DNA of 35,450 nt from Spongiibacteraceae bacterium UBA5047 (GCA_002415025.1 DIBR01000057.1:60426-95875), one strand, 5' to 3'. Positions 1-8,408 are shown, counted from the first letter of the stretch. Notes: generated by a model from the sequence alone, not told the origin. Made by a program: numbers and translations.

Positions 1-1205
1 TGGTAGGCAAAGTCGCGGTCTATTAGTGTTGGTATGGCCTGGTCTCGCGCTCTCTGTCGCAGAAAGTCGTCGTACAGCGGAGCGGCCTGTGCCTGGCTAA
101 TCAGTGCGCGCAGTGACGCAACTACCGTATTGATCAGGCGCGTGGTGTTGGCCATGCCATGTTTCGTCGGCGTAATGCTTAAACTGATACTCGCGCTGTT
201 GCCGGCGGCAATGCCGGATTCCAGAGTGATCTGGCTGAGCAGATCGGTGGCAAGAAGTTGGCTTTGCCAGCTGCCAGCGCCTTCGCTTTCGCTCCAAAAT
301 TTCAGGTACTCGATAGCACTCCTGGCATGCGGCAACGGTATACCGTTCAACGGCAGCAGTAACTGCATTTGTGCTGAACCGACATTCTCGCGAATAGCCA
401 ATTCCAGTGGCAACAGGCTTTGGTCGAACAGCGGCGGGATGGGTGTATAAACCAGATTGCTTGATGGCAGTTTTCCAAAACTGTCGTTGAGGTAATGTTG
501 CTGTTGAGCGTTGCTGTCGGGGCTTACGAGCAGAACACTCATCTTTGCTGCACTGTAATGGTTGCGAAAAAAATCACTCAGGTCGCTTTTTATTTCGTCG
601 AGGCTGCGTGAAGAAAAACTTTCGAAGTTGCCCGCGCTAAATCGACGAAAGGGATGATGTTCCGAGGTTGCCGGTTTCAGGGCATCGCGCAAGCGCCAGC
701 TCAGTTTGGTTTTCAGAAATGCGAACTCGTCATTAATCGCTGCTATTTCCGAGGCGATAGTCGGGTTACTGAAGTCGGGTTCGGATAAAAATCTGTGGAG
801 GCTTTGTAAAAGCGTGGGTAGAGCTTTGTTGTTTATTTCGAAGTAAAAGCGTGTCGTGTTGTAAGACGTTTTTGCATCGAGGCGGCCTCCATGCAGGGTG
901 ATAAAGTCTCGCAAGGTAACGCTGTTTTCACTGTGAACCCGGTGTCTGAGAAGAATATGTTCCGCCAGGTGCGCAAGGCCCGGTGTGGCGTCGGTGTCGT
1001 TCAGCGTGCCGGCGCTGATTTCAATCGCGACAATTGATGTGGCCCTGAGAGGTCTTGATAACGCAGCGCTACGAAGGCCGTTAACATGGTCGCGAACCTG
1101 AACATCAGGCGGAAGGTATTGGGCGCTGGCAAAACCCGTACGCGAATAGCTGAGCACAACAAGCGCGATGATGGGCAACAGTCGTAATTGTGGCATCGAC
1201 AACAT
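1..1205 (-). CDS. M16 family zinc metallopeptidase, C-terminal part beyond window
   Basis: The minus strand is open without a stop from an ATG at 1205 to the window edge, about 401 codons. Residues 79-83 read HLAEH, the inverted zinc motif HxxEH of pitrilysin/insulinase (M16) peptidases, and Glu160 lies 77 residues after His83, the spacing of the third zinc ligand in that family. The N-terminus (LLPIIALVVLSYSRTGFASA) looks like a signal peptide, so the enzyme is probably periplasmic. The start at 1205 is preferred over the ATG at 1209 because GGAGG (plus 1211-1215) lies 5 bases upstream of it but only 1 base from the other. Family knowledge predicts a clamshell enzyme degrading peptides; the second half is outside the window. 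It is separated from the upstream operon by a terminator, so it is probably transcribed alone. Confidence 0.85.
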   Translation of the reverse strand, partial: MLSMPQLRLLPIIALVVLSYSRTGFASAQYLPPDVQVRDHVNGLRSAALSRPLRATSIVAIEISAGTLNDTDATPGLAHLAEHILLRHRVHSENSVTLRDFITLHGGRLDAKTSYNTTRFYFEINNKALPTLLQSLHRFLSEPDFSNPTIASEIAAINDEFAFLKTKLSWRLRDALKPATSEHHPFRRFSAGNFESFSSRSLDEIKSDLSDFFRNHYSAAKMSVLLVSPDSNAQQQHYLNDSFGKLPSSNLVYTPIPPLFDQSLLPLELAIRENVGSAQMQLLLPLNGIPLPHARSAIEYLKFWSESEGAGSWQSQLLATDLLSQITLESGIAAGNSASISLSITPTKHGMANTTRLINTVVASLRALISQAQAAPLYDDFLRQRARDQAIPTLIDRDFAY

Positions 1206-1303
1206 GCATGCCTCCACGCAGGTTTTAAGTAATCCTCTATTGTATGCACAGTCAGGTGCTCGATGACTATGCGAATAACTACGGCTAGCGGCAAATAACG
1301 CGC

Positions 1304-1328
1304 AAAAAAATGTCGCCCGAAGGCGACA
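1304..1328 (-). terminator. Rho-independent terminator of the polysaccharide secretion operon
   Basis: Read on the minus strand this is a perfect 7-bp stem TGTCGCC / GGCGACA closed by a TTCG tetraloop and followed by seven T residues. It starts 35 bases beyond the stop of the HlyD-like gene and marks the end of the 7056-1363 operon. Confidence 0.93.
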
Positions 1329-1362
1329 AGGTGATGGTTCCAGGTAGCTTACCGTGCAGCAC

Positions 1363-2667
1363 TCAGTTTACCGAACTCAAACTGGTTGCCGGCTCGTCGC
1401 GGTTAGCGGTGCCTGTTTCGTTGCTCGTGCCAAGAAAAGATTTGATTTTGGCTACGCTCTGCTCAATGTCTTTTGCAAAAGACCAGCGCGGAACCCGGCC
1501 GTATATCGGCGTGCCCGAACTCAATATTGAGGGGAACTCGTCGCCGTTCGCAGGCACCGCCTCTACCACCAGTGACGCACCGTCGGGAGCATTCAGTTCG
1601 CTGTGCTCCTGAGCCGCCTTGGATTCCATGCGGGGGTATATTTTTACGATGCGCAACGGGAACTCGGCGCCCGAGCTGGTATGGCTGGGTACGGTCTGTC
1701 CGACTTCCAGTTTTCCCTGCGCCGACGCGGGGAAGTACATAAAGGCGCGAGTGTCGTCCTGTTCCAGAAGGATAACAGCGGGCTCGCCGGCTTTGAGTAC
1801 GTCACCTTTCGACACCGGGACTTTTGCCACGATGCCGTCAGAGGGCGCACGCAATTCCAGGTTGTTGAGCTGATCCTGAATGCTGTTGCGCAGCTCGGTA
1901 AGCGATGACAGGCGCTGCTCGGGCATTGCGGCGCCTGACTGCATGCTGCCACCCGCGTCTGCAAAACTGGAGGTCTGACGGTAGGCCGAATCCAGCTCTG
2001 ATTTTACGCGCGTGTACTCTGACCAGGTTTCAGCGTGCTCCATTTCCAGATCCTGCAGGCTGCTTTTTGATACGGCACCGGCAGCAACCAGTCTGCGCAT
2101 GGCGTTGATGCGCTCTATTTCGGTTTTCGATTTGCTCTCCAGTGCTTCAAGTTTCGCGCGGTTGCTTTCAATGCGTGTGCGCAAATCTTCGCGATTGGAT
2201 TCCATGCGCGTGCTGCTCTCCACCAGATCGGCCTGAATGCGCGCGATTTCAGCTTCATTGCGCGCCAGTGCCTGTACCAGCTCGGGCGAGTTTAACTTCA
2301 CCAATGGTTGGCCGGCGGTGACCTTTTCCGACGGGGAGATAAGCACATCTGCAATTGCCACCGTTTGCGAGGGCGACACATTGTACTGTCGCCCGCTGAT
2401 GGCGCCCTGCGCGTTAAACCAGAACAGACCGGTATAAACCTCGCGCAGTACCACCAGCGCGATCAGCGCGATGATGCCCAGATAAATGTAGCGCCCCCAC
2501 TGTGGCCTGCTGGGAACGGCTACTTCCAGAGGAAGTGATTGTTGAGCCTGTGACGTGGCGTGCCACTGTCGCCAGGGGCGACCGGGGCTGCCGCCACCGG
2601 CAGGACGTGGGTGAGTGTCGCGCTGAGGCTCGCGTTTGCGTAAGGCGTTTTGCTGTATGTTTACCAT
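1363..2667 (-). CDS. HlyD/Alg44-like membrane fusion protein of polysaccharide secretion
   Basis: 434 residues. A basic, Pro/Arg-rich cytoplasmic N-terminus (about 1-57) is followed by one membrane segment (about 59-78). Then come a first biotinyl-lipoyl half (VLISPSEKVTAGQPLVKLNS), a long charged coiled-coil hairpin (about 115-245), and the returning lipoyl half (LRAPSDGIVAKVPVSKGDVL), followed by a beta-barrel-like C-terminus. This is the architecture of HlyD-family periplasmic adaptors. The N-terminus lacks a recognisable PilZ domain, unlike Alg44. The ATG overlaps the stop of the upstream glycosyltransferase (ATGGTAA), implying translational coupling. The adaptor would bridge the inner-membrane synthase and the TolC-like outer-membrane protein of the same operon. 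It is the last gene before the terminator. Confidence 0.85.
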   Translation of the reverse strand: MVNIQQNALRKREPQRDTHPRPAGGGSPGRPWRQWHATSQAQQSLPLEVAVPSRPQWGRYIYLGIIALIALVVLREVYTGLFWFNAQGAISGRQYNVSPSQTVAIADVLISPSEKVTAGQPLVKLNSPELVQALARNEAEIARIQADLVESSTRMESNREDLRTRIESNRAKLEALESKSKTEIERINAMRRLVAAGAVSKSSLQDLEMEHAETWSEYTRVKSELDSAYRQTSSFADAGGSMQSGAAMPEQRLSSLTELRNSIQDQLNNLELRAPSDGIVAKVPVSKGDVLKAGEPAVILLEQDDTRAFMYFPASAQGKLEVGQTVPSHTSSGAEFPLRIVKIYPRMESKAAQEHSELNAPDGASLVVEAVPANGDEFPSILSSGTPIYGRVPRWSFAKDIEQSVAKIKSFLGTSNETGTANRDEPATSLSSVN

Positions 2668-3983
2668 GTGTCAAATTTCCTTGACTGTTCTTGTACGTAA
2701 TCGGGCACGTAAGTTTCCCAGTAAGACCGTCTGAATATGTATTCGTCGGCGTAAGCCAACAAACGAACCGTGCGTAAATACAGTCCTGTAAACAGGCCGT
2801 ACAGGGGAATATAGGGCGCGAGCTGAAGATCCAGTTGCGGACGTTCGCTCACTGCCAGTGCCACCAGATAATGAAAGACATTGACGAAGACATAGAGCAC
2901 CGTGACCAGCGCAGTGACCTGCCAGAAAATTTCTGCGTGGTTCAACAGCATCCAGCAGACATAGATGGGCAGTGATATAGCGAAGATCACCTCGAAGATC
3001 ACTTCATCGAGTGCTGAAATTAAATTGCGTGTGTTGAACTCGCGGGCAAAGGGGTTGAATACGCCGCGATACTTTCGTATGCGAAAGCGAACGGTACTTC
3101 GATTCCACCGCAATTGCTGACGAAAGTATGCCCACCAGTTGTCGGGTGCATCGGTCATGCAAATGGCTTTGGGCGCGAAGCCAATCTGGCCGCCTGCCAG
3201 GCAAATTTTTGTGGTCAGGTCACCGTCTTCGCCGGGGCCGGCTTCCCAGCCGCCCACCTGTTTGACGATGGAGCTGCGCAAGGCGCCAAAGGCACCGGAC
3301 ACGATAGACAGGGTGCCTGCCGCAGCAGCGGTTCGACGCCCTACACCGATGCTAAACAGGTACTGGATTGCCTGGCAGCGTGTGAGCAGATTGGTGCCAC
3401 CGTTGCGTACGCGCAAATTGCCCGCCACCGCCTGAATTTCAGGGCGATAAAACTCTACGAGCAAGTGCCATACGGAATGCCGGTCGAATGTCGAGTCGGC
3501 ATCGCAGATCACCATGTACTCGCCGCGTGCAGCATTGGCGGCAAAGTTTTCTGCAGAAGACTTGCCGCCGCGATGCCTGTGTTCGAAGTAGCGTACCCAG
3601 CCACGACGAGCCAGCCGCCGGCCAATCTCCCCCATGCCGTCGCTGGAACCATCGTTGACCACGATAATTTCCAGGTTGGGGTAGGACTGTTCACGCAGCG
3701 ATAGCACGGTCGTTTCCAGTGTGTCTGCCTCGTTGTAGCCTGGCAGCAAAATGGAAACCAGAGGCGTTTCAACCGCGAGCTTCTGGCGAAAGCGTGTTTT
3801 CTCCGAAGGCTCGGATCGAAACATCAGGCCCAGTACAACCAGCTCGGACACGATATAGCGCGGTACCGACAAGAACACAAAGGGCCACATGATCAACGCC
3901 AGTTGCCAAAGGCTCAGGCTGTCGACAAGACGCAGGCAGCCCTCCACAAACTGGCTGAGCTCTATATAGAGTTCGTTCAACAT
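2661..3983 (-). CDS. Processive family 2 glycosyltransferase (polysaccharide synthase)
   Basis: 440 residues with the GT2 synthase set in order: NDGSSD with Asp111, the DxD motif Asp161-Ala-Asp163, GED ending at Asp253 as catalytic base, and QQLRW (289-293), the QxxRW signature of processive synthases such as cellulose, hyaluronan and alginate synthases. Hydrophobic segments lie near residues 22-55 and in the region after about 320, so the enzyme should sit in the inner membrane with a cytosolic catalytic domain and export the nascent chain. The substrate is not predictable from sequence; a regulatory link to glmS (see findings) favours a hexosamine-containing polymer, but that is inference. 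GGAG lies 9 bases before the ATG. The 3-prime end overlaps the HlyD-like gene by 7 bases. Confidence 0.9.
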   Translation of the reverse strand: MLNELYIELSQFVEGCLRLVDSLSLWQLALIMWPFVFLSVPRYIVSELVVLGLMFRSEPSEKTRFRQKLAVETPLVSILLPGYNEADTLETTVLSLREQSYPNLEIIVVNDGSSDGMGEIGRRLARRGWVRYFEHRHRGGKSSAENFAANAARGEYMVICDADSTFDRHSVWHLLVEFYRPEIQAVAGNLRVRNGGTNLLTRCQAIQYLFSIGVGRRTAAAAGTLSIVSGAFGALRSSIVKQVGGWEAGPGEDGDLTTKICLAGGQIGFAPKAICMTDAPDNWWAYFRQQLRWNRSTVRFRIRKYRGVFNPFAREFNTRNLISALDEVIFEVIFAISLPIYVCWMLLNHAEIFWQVTALVTVLYVFVNVFHYLVALAVSERPQLDLQLAPYIPLYGLFTGLYLRTVRLLAYADEYIFRRSYWETYVPDYVQEQSRKFDTW

Positions 3984-4009
3984 GACATCAGCTCCAGATC
4001 ATTCATCGT

Positions 4010-5515
4010 TCAATTCGCTGGCTGACGGGCAACGGCGTCGTCGCGCATGTGGTTGTGAGGGTATTCATCGAGCTCGCAAATATCGACGTTAATACCCGCT
4101 TCGCGTCGAACTGCATTTTCCAGCTGTCGACAGGTGGGTGTTCCCCGGTCCGGGGCGTCGTGCAGCACCACCAGCAGTTCGTGCTGGCGCAGCTCAACAC
4201 ACATCAGCGATTCGCTGGCATAGTCCTGAATAATCTCACGCACGGTGTTCAACTGGCTTTCCCATTCATCGTGCTCGGCTCCGAGCGCAACGTTGTAGAC
4301 CGTGGTGGGCTTGTCGTTTTCGCCGGCAATTTTCAGCACCACACTGGCTATGGCTTCACTGGCTTTGGACATCGCTCCGGATTTTGTCTGGGGCTTTCGG
4401 CTCTTGCGTTTTGCCTTGCCACGCGGCTCCGGGCGAATGCCGTCGTCGTGTTCACGACTTCCCGCACGCTGACTGCGTTCACTGTGTGCACGATCGTCTT
4501 CGAGTGTGGCGCGGGGATTCCACGAGCCGGTACGCGCAATATGCATCGCGCTTTGTGTCAGCGAATAGTTGCTGATGTTTACCGGCAGCAGGTTGGCCGG
4601 TGAATGATAGCGGTTGCAGACGGCGCACCAGGCTTCAATCAGGGGTTCGGTCGCCCAGTAGTGACAATCTCCGCAGTTCACAAACTGGCCGGGGCGATTG
4701 TATTCAACGCCAATATGCAGCACTTCGCCGTTGCATTTTGGGCAGATTGGGCGGCCGGAAGCCATAAATTCGGATTCCGGACCGACGTGCCCGCAGCGAA
4801 AATGGTGAATGGACTCTTCCGTTTCCAGATGTGTGGAATGACATTCCGGGCATAGCTCTTTCACACACACGCGATAGTTACTGCAGTCCGGGCAGGTGAA
4901 CAGACGATCAACATGTGCACGGCTGACAATCTGGTGATTGGCCATGTCGTCCAGCAGCTCGCGAACGGCTGCTGCCGAACTGCCCAGCATCAACTCCGCC
5001 AGGGGATAGGAGTAGGCGTGGGACTCGTTCGGGTCGACAATAGGCTGCAGGCGCGCGCCGCGGCTGTACAGGAATTGCAGCAAGGTTAGCGGGCGGTCTT
5101 CCGGTGCATGTCGAATATCGCGGAGCTGGCGTTGCAACATTGAAAGCGTCAGCGCCATCTCGTTCAGTTGTTCACTGTCTGGTCGTGGCGGTAACAAGCC
5201 GTCAACCAGCTGTTCCAGTATCGGATCAATGGCGTGATCGGCAACACCGATCACGGCAATAGGGCGCAGGCAGTTTTCGCTGCTCTCGCGATACTGGGTC
5301 AGGTACTGGAGTATTTTCTGCTTGTCATAGCCGATAATGACCAGCGGCAGCGAGCTGCTCTGGTCGCTGGCGTCACTGACCGGCGGCCCGAAAACCGAGC
5401 GTACGCTGGCGGCTTCATCGGTTACGCGATCAAATTCCTTCAGCTCCTTCAGTTCGTACTGAAGCGGCGTCCTTTCCGGCGGCAATGTCTTGGCATTTCG
5501 CAGGGCTGAAACCAT
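4010..5515 (-). CDS. Zinc-ribbon (TackOD1-like) signalling protein with degenerate GGDEF-like C-terminus
   Basis: 501 residues, predicted cytosolic. The middle (about 205-305) carries CPDC (208-211), Cys217, CPEC (222-225), an HHFRCGH segment with Cys241, CPKC (258-261), Cys281/Cys284 and Cys297/Cys300. The order and the HHFxCGHVGPE segment resemble the TackOD1 output domain first described in archaeal signalling proteins; this is from memory and needs a profile search. The N-terminal part (about 55-200) looks like a receiver-like alpha/beta domain without clear phosphorylation residues. After a basic Arg/Lys linker (about 345-375), the last 110 residues have the strand pattern of a GGDEF domain, with ELRQHEL where GG(D/E)EF is expected, so it should not make c-di-GMP. 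It lies between the export porin and the synthase gene, 26 bp before the synthase, so a role in controlling polymer synthesis is likely. Confidence 0.7.
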   Translation of the reverse strand: MVSALRNAKTLPPERTPLQYELKELKEFDRVTDEAASVRSVFGPPVSDASDQSSSLPLVIIGYDKQKILQYLTQYRESSENCLRPIAVIGVADHAIDPILEQLVDGLLPPRPDSEQLNEMALTLSMLQRQLRDIRHAPEDRPLTLLQFLYSRGARLQPIVDPNESHAYSYPLAELMLGSSAAAVRELLDDMANHQIVSRAHVDRLFTCPDCSNYRVCVKELCPECHSTHLETEESIHHFRCGHVGPESEFMASGRPICPKCNGEVLHIGVEYNRPGQFVNCGDCHYWATEPLIEAWCAVCNRYHSPANLLPVNISNYSLTQSAMHIARTGSWNPRATLEDDRAHSERSQRAGSREHDDGIRPEPRGKAKRKSRKPQTKSGAMSKASEAIASVVLKIAGENDKPTTVYNVALGAEHDEWESQLNTVREIIQDYASESLMCVELRQHELLVVLHDAPDRGTPTCRQLENAVRREAGINVDICELDEYPHNHMRDDAVARQPAN

Positions 5516-5559
5516 GATTTAAATCCTCATCATCTTTGTTAAGCAGGGTTCACGGTGTA

Positions 5560-7056
5560 CTAACATTCGTATAGTGGTGCACAAATCGCATTTTCCTGTG
5601 CGAGATTGCTGTCACGAAAACGGTCAACCAGATATTCAGGTTCGACGACTGACCAGGCCAGAACGTTGGCTAGCCACTCGCCGCGCTCACGCCATGTGTC
5701 GGCGACGCGCAACCAGAATCGCGCTGTTTCTACGTCAATTTGCCAGGGGTGCGGTGCGCGTCCCGATCCGGGTTGGCTGGCACGTTGGCGCATTTGCGTC
5801 AGAATCCGGTTTTGTTGGCGCATACGTTCGGTTGTGCGGCTGAGTGCGGCTACAGACTGACTCCAGTCGTTGCGCAGCTCGATCAGTTCACGCTGGCGTT
5901 GCAGCAGGGCGTCGGCGGCTTCGCGGCGTCTTGCCTGCGCTTGCCACTTGCGAGACTTGCCTTCGTAGTAGTCGTTTGCGCCCAGCGGAATGGTCAGTAC
6001 GGCACCAAATTGCGCGCCGTCCTCTCTATCGGTGCCAGCACCACCGCCCCGACGCTGATATACCTGGCCGGCATAAAGGTCGAGGTCTACACCGTTACCG
6101 CGAAAGGATTCAGCTTCTTCTTCCAGCGCCTCGGCTTCGAGCTCAAGTGTTTTTGCTTCCGAAGACCGGTTGGCCAACCGAATAATGTCGTCACTGCCGG
6201 GCGCACGTTGTGGCAGCACTGTGTAGTCTTCAGGCAGTTTGGGTGCCGACGGCTCAAACGGAGACAGGGAGTCAAAGGCACTGGTTATTTCGTTGTGCAG
6301 AATCAGCGCTTCCGCTTCGTTAGCCAGTGTTGCTTCGGTAATTTCCGGCATCGATGCTTCAGCCGATAGCTTCAGCTTCTTCTTTGCGGACTGAATGTGC
6401 GAGAGCGCCTGCGACAGTGCCTGATACTGGTATTTTTCAGACCAGGCGATAGCGGAGCCACGGGCGAGCTCTACCGAAGCGGCTTCGTGCTGCTCCGACA
6501 CCAGATACTCGGCTTGATGCAGGCGAGCCTTGGCAGCGTCAACCCGCGACGACTTCCGCAGAAGCTGGTCCAGCAGGCTATAGTTCAAGCGAACGTCGGA
6601 ATACTGCTCAAGGCTGTCGTTAGCTGTGCCGTTGGAAACGTCGCCACCCAGGCCATCGGGGTAATCGGAGTAACTTGCTGACAGCGACAGTCCGGTATCA
6701 CCGCGCTCGGCTGCAACATCAGCCTCACGTGATTTCAGCATCAGTTCCTGAGCGGTTGTGCGATAGGACTGCTGGGCCAGTTCACGAATTTGGGTAATAA
6801 AGTTAAGCCAACGTTGTGACTGGGCTGAGGTGGCAGCCGCTGCCATTACCTCGGGAGAATAGTCTTGCGCGGCCTTGTCGGGCTCTGCGGCCTGTTCGGC
6901 CCCATGAAGGGTGGTTGGCAGCGTCAGGGCCGCAATCATGCACATCAGGGCAGCGGACTTATTCGCGCTGTTGCCCCTTGAGCCAGTTCTCTGCATGCAG
7001 ATAGCTAGCGTCTTGCGGATGGGTTTTGATGTCGAAGGTTGTTCTGGCTTGTTCAT
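5560..7056 (-). CDS. TolC-like outer-membrane efflux/secretion protein
   Basis: 498 residues. A late signal peptide (core about residues 36-52, LMCMIAALTLPTTLHG) precedes a mostly helical protein with TolC-family periodicity: Arg/Glu/Ala/Gln-rich helices alternate with short beta-like stretches (GLSLSASYSDYPDG; QFGAVLTIPLGANDYYEG). The GAxLTIPLG-type segment is typical of outer-membrane factor proteins. It is the first gene of the minus-strand operon, 44 bp before the zinc-ribbon gene. It would provide the outer-membrane channel for the HlyD-like adaptor and GT2 synthase. The start at 7056 is kept because a GGGGAG lies upstream, although 11 bases away; Met21 (6996) is an alternative without a ribosome site. 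Either fits the signal peptide and the sigma-54 promoter about 60-70 bases upstream. Confidence 0.78.
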   Translation of the reverse strand: MNKPEQPSTSKPIRKTLAICMQRTGSRGNSANKSAALMCMIAALTLPTTLHGAEQAAEPDKAAQDYSPEVMAAAATSAQSQRWLNFITQIRELAQQSYRTTAQELMLKSREADVAAERGDTGLSLSASYSDYPDGLGGDVSNGTANDSLEQYSDVRLNYSLLDQLLRKSSRVDAAKARLHQAEYLVSEQHEAASVELARGSAIAWSEKYQYQALSQALSHIQSAKKKLKLSAEASMPEITEATLANEAEALILHNEITSAFDSLSPFEPSAPKLPEDYTVLPQRAPGSDDIIRLANRSSEAKTLELEAEALEEEAESFRGNGVDLDLYAGQVYQRRGGGAGTDREDGAQFGAVLTIPLGANDYYEGKSRKWQAQARRREAADALLQRQRELIELRNDWSQSVAALSRTTERMRQQNRILTQMRQRASQPGSGRAPHPWQIDVETARFWLRVADTWRERGEWLANVLAWSVVEPEYLVDRFRDSNLAQENAICAPLYEC

Positions 7057-7124
7057 GTGAAGTCGAGCTCCCCAATTGTGATTTCAGTTCCGAGGCGTGG
7101 AAACCTGTGTAGTAGCCTGCAAAT

Positions 7125-7140
7125 GGCAAGACTCGTGCCA
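7125..7140 (-). promoter_or_regulatory. Sigma-54 promoter of the polysaccharide secretion operon
   Basis: On the minus strand the sequence is TGGCAC-GAGTC-TTGCC. Against the RpoN consensus TGGCAC-N5-TTGCW it matches every defined base except the last W, with the required GG-N10-GC spacing. Transcription would start near 7113, leaving a leader of about 57 bases before the TolC-like gene at 7056. Confidence 0.82.
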
Positions 7141-7224
7141 GATACAAATTTCCCATAAGAATCAAGGGTATGGGCCAGCCTCGCGATGGTTGGCGGAGTT
7201 CAGGCTGCAATCCGGGGGTGAGCC

Positions 7225-7242
7225 TGTCGGGGTCTGGCAACA
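7225..7242. promoter_or_regulatory. Putative GlrR enhancer site, proximal, secretion operon
   Basis: TGTCGG-N6-GCAACA (TGTC-N10-AACA) differs by one base from the TGTC-N10-GACA site described for E. coli GlrR. It ends 85 bases upstream of the -24 element at 7140, a usual distance for sigma-54 activator sites. Confidence 0.62.
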
Positions 7243-7291
7243 GGGCTTAACCACAAAAGTGCTAAGTCACTGTTGGGGTGGGTTTTATCTT

Positions 7292-7309
7292 TGTTGCCTT
7301 GCCGCGACA
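7292..7309. promoter_or_regulatory. Putative GlrR enhancer site, distal, secretion operon
   Basis: TGTTGC-N6-GCGACA, which on the minus strand reads TGTCGC-N6-GCAACA, the same halves as the site at 8229-8246 before glmS. It is exactly 67 bp from the proximal dyad. Confidence 0.65.
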
Positions 7310-7510
7310 GCGCCCGGTTAGCGGGCCTCATGATGGCCTTTGCGAGGTGGATTGCAGGTGCCAGAGTGCGAAAAATTACTATTTTGCTGTGCCTGATTCT
7401 TGCATAGAACTTGCTGACTGGATTTTTATAGCCACATACAAGGCACAGTATTTTGCGCGCAGGCGCACACAGCTCTGTGCTCTGAGATATTGACGTAAAA
7501 CGGTGAGGGG

Positions 7511-8221
7511 ATGACGAATACACTGCCAATAGCCACTGTGACGGTCGCGCAATTGCGCGCTGCGATTGCGAGTGAACAGGAGGCGCTAAAAGAAGTACTC
7601 GAAATTGTCAGGCAGGAGCGTGCCAACCTGGGTAGCGAAGACGACGAGGCGCCTGCCTTTGCAGGCCATGCCTGCGGTACGTTTCACAAAGAGCGCGCGT
7701 TGAATGTTGTGACAACCATTGGCGGCGACGAATTGCAGGCTGCCAGGCGAGGAATGACGGAGGCGGCCGACCGTCTGTACCGCGTGGCTGCAGAAGTAGA
7801 CAAACACAACGAGGATTTGAGCAGCCTTTCCTTCTGGGGCGGGTTGATAAAGCGGCGCAGTATGATGCGCCGCGCGAACGAACTCGACGAGCAAAGACGA
7901 GAGGCCATGGCTGCGTATGAGAGCGAGAAGGAGAAAGCCGAGAATCTTCTGAAATCGCTGGCTACGCCTGACAACATCGTTGCTGCATTCAAAGTGTCGA
8001 GAGAAATGCGCAGCCGCTTTCGCGAAGCGGCAAACAAGAAGAAGCACCTGCGTATAAAAAGACGGCTGCTCAACGATAACCTGGAGCTCTGCGTTGAAAT
8101 CGATGCGATGTTGGCAATGCTGGATGATGATATTCGTATCGAGGTTAGCGAATCTGACCTACAGACACTGATGCGCGACGTAAATTTTCGCGGATCTCTC
8201 AACGATCTCGTCGCCAGCTAG
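7511..8221 (+). CDS. Coiled-coil protein of unknown function
   Basis: 236 residues with no signal peptide and no family I recognise. The N-terminal 50 residues and the stretch from about 75 to 165 are rich in Glu, Lys, Arg and Ala with heptad-like spacing (ELDEQRREAMAAYESEKEKA), suggesting coiled coils. A short Trp/Gly patch (SLSFWGGLIKRRSMMRRA) lies between them and could touch a membrane. It starts 454 bp from the divergent secretion operon and ends before glmS, so it lies inside the presumed regulon without a clear sigma-54 promoter of its own. The GAGGGG before the ATG is unusually close to the start. Its function cannot be inferred beyond this context. Confidence 0.7.
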   Translation: MTNTLPIATVTVAQLRAAIASEQEALKEVLEIVRQERANLGSEDDEAPAFAGHACGTFHKERALNVVTTIGGDELQAARRGMTEAADRLYRVAAEVDKHNEDLSSLSFWGGLIKRRSMMRRANELDEQRREAMAAYESEKEKAENLLKSLATPDNIVAAFKVSREMRSRFREAANKKKHLRIKRRLLNDNLELCVEIDAMLAMLDDDIRIEVSESDLQTLMRDVNFRGSLNDLVAS

Positions 8222-8383
8222 AATTTCCTGTCGCCAGCGAGCAACAAATACTTTCTGCACAAAATATCCGGCCGCCACGCTACCCGTCTTGCGGTGCGTG
8301 GTGCCGCCATTCCTTTGTCTTACAGACGCTATAGCCAACGATACTGCCGAAAATAAGGCACAAATACCAAAGTAGATGTGCAT
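8159..8383 (-). CDS. Possible 74-residue small membrane protein
   Basis: An ATG at 8383 is preceded by AAGGAGA at good spacing and opens a 74-codon frame with an N-terminal hydrophobic segment (IYFGICALFSAVSLAIA) and a basic tail. Against it, the frame overlaps the convergent gene ending at 8221 by 63 bp, and its ribosome site coincides with the -24 element of the glmS sigma-54 promoter. It may be a chance frame. Confidence 0.25.
   Translation of the reverse strand: MHIYFGICALFSAVSLAIASVRQRNGGTTHRKTGSVAAGYFVQKVFVARWRQEILAGDEIVERSAKIYVAHQCL
8229..8246. promoter_or_regulatory. Putative GlrR enhancer site upstream of glmS
   Basis: TGTCGC-N6-GCAACA (TGTC-N10-AACA), an imperfect dyad one base from the known GlrR consensus. 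It ends 147 bases before the -24 element at 8393. It begins 8 bases beyond the stop codon of the upstream coiled-coil gene. Confidence 0.62.
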
Positions 8384-8392
8384 CCGTCTCCT

Positions 8393-8408
8393 TGGCATGG
8401 CGATTGCT
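8393..8408 (+). promoter_or_regulatory. Sigma-54 promoter of glmS
   Basis: TGGCAT-GGCGA-TTGCT matches TGGCAC-N5-TTGCW with one mismatch (T for the last C of the -24 box) and correct GG-N10-GC spacing. Transcription would start near 8420, about 80 bases before the glmS ATG. Confidence 0.75.

Larger units (their letters stand above)
7057..7510. other. 454-bp divergent regulatory region
   Basis: It separates the leftward secretion operon from the rightward coiled-coil gene. It contains a sigma-54 promoter directed left (7125-7140) and two upstream dyads (7225-7242 and 7292-7309). I see no convincing gene here. A sigma-54-like sequence with wrong spacing lies at 7441-7457 in front of the rightward gene. 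Confidence 0.7.

Noticed and set aside
7441..7457. AGGCAC-N6-TTGCG before the coiled-coil gene, sigma-54-like
   Set aside because: GG-to-GC spacing is 11 instead of 10 bases, which normally abolishes RpoN promoters.
8316..8333. TGTC-N10-TATA as a second enhancer upstream of glmS
   Set aside because: Only one half of the dyad is present, and the spacing to the good site is not 67 bp.
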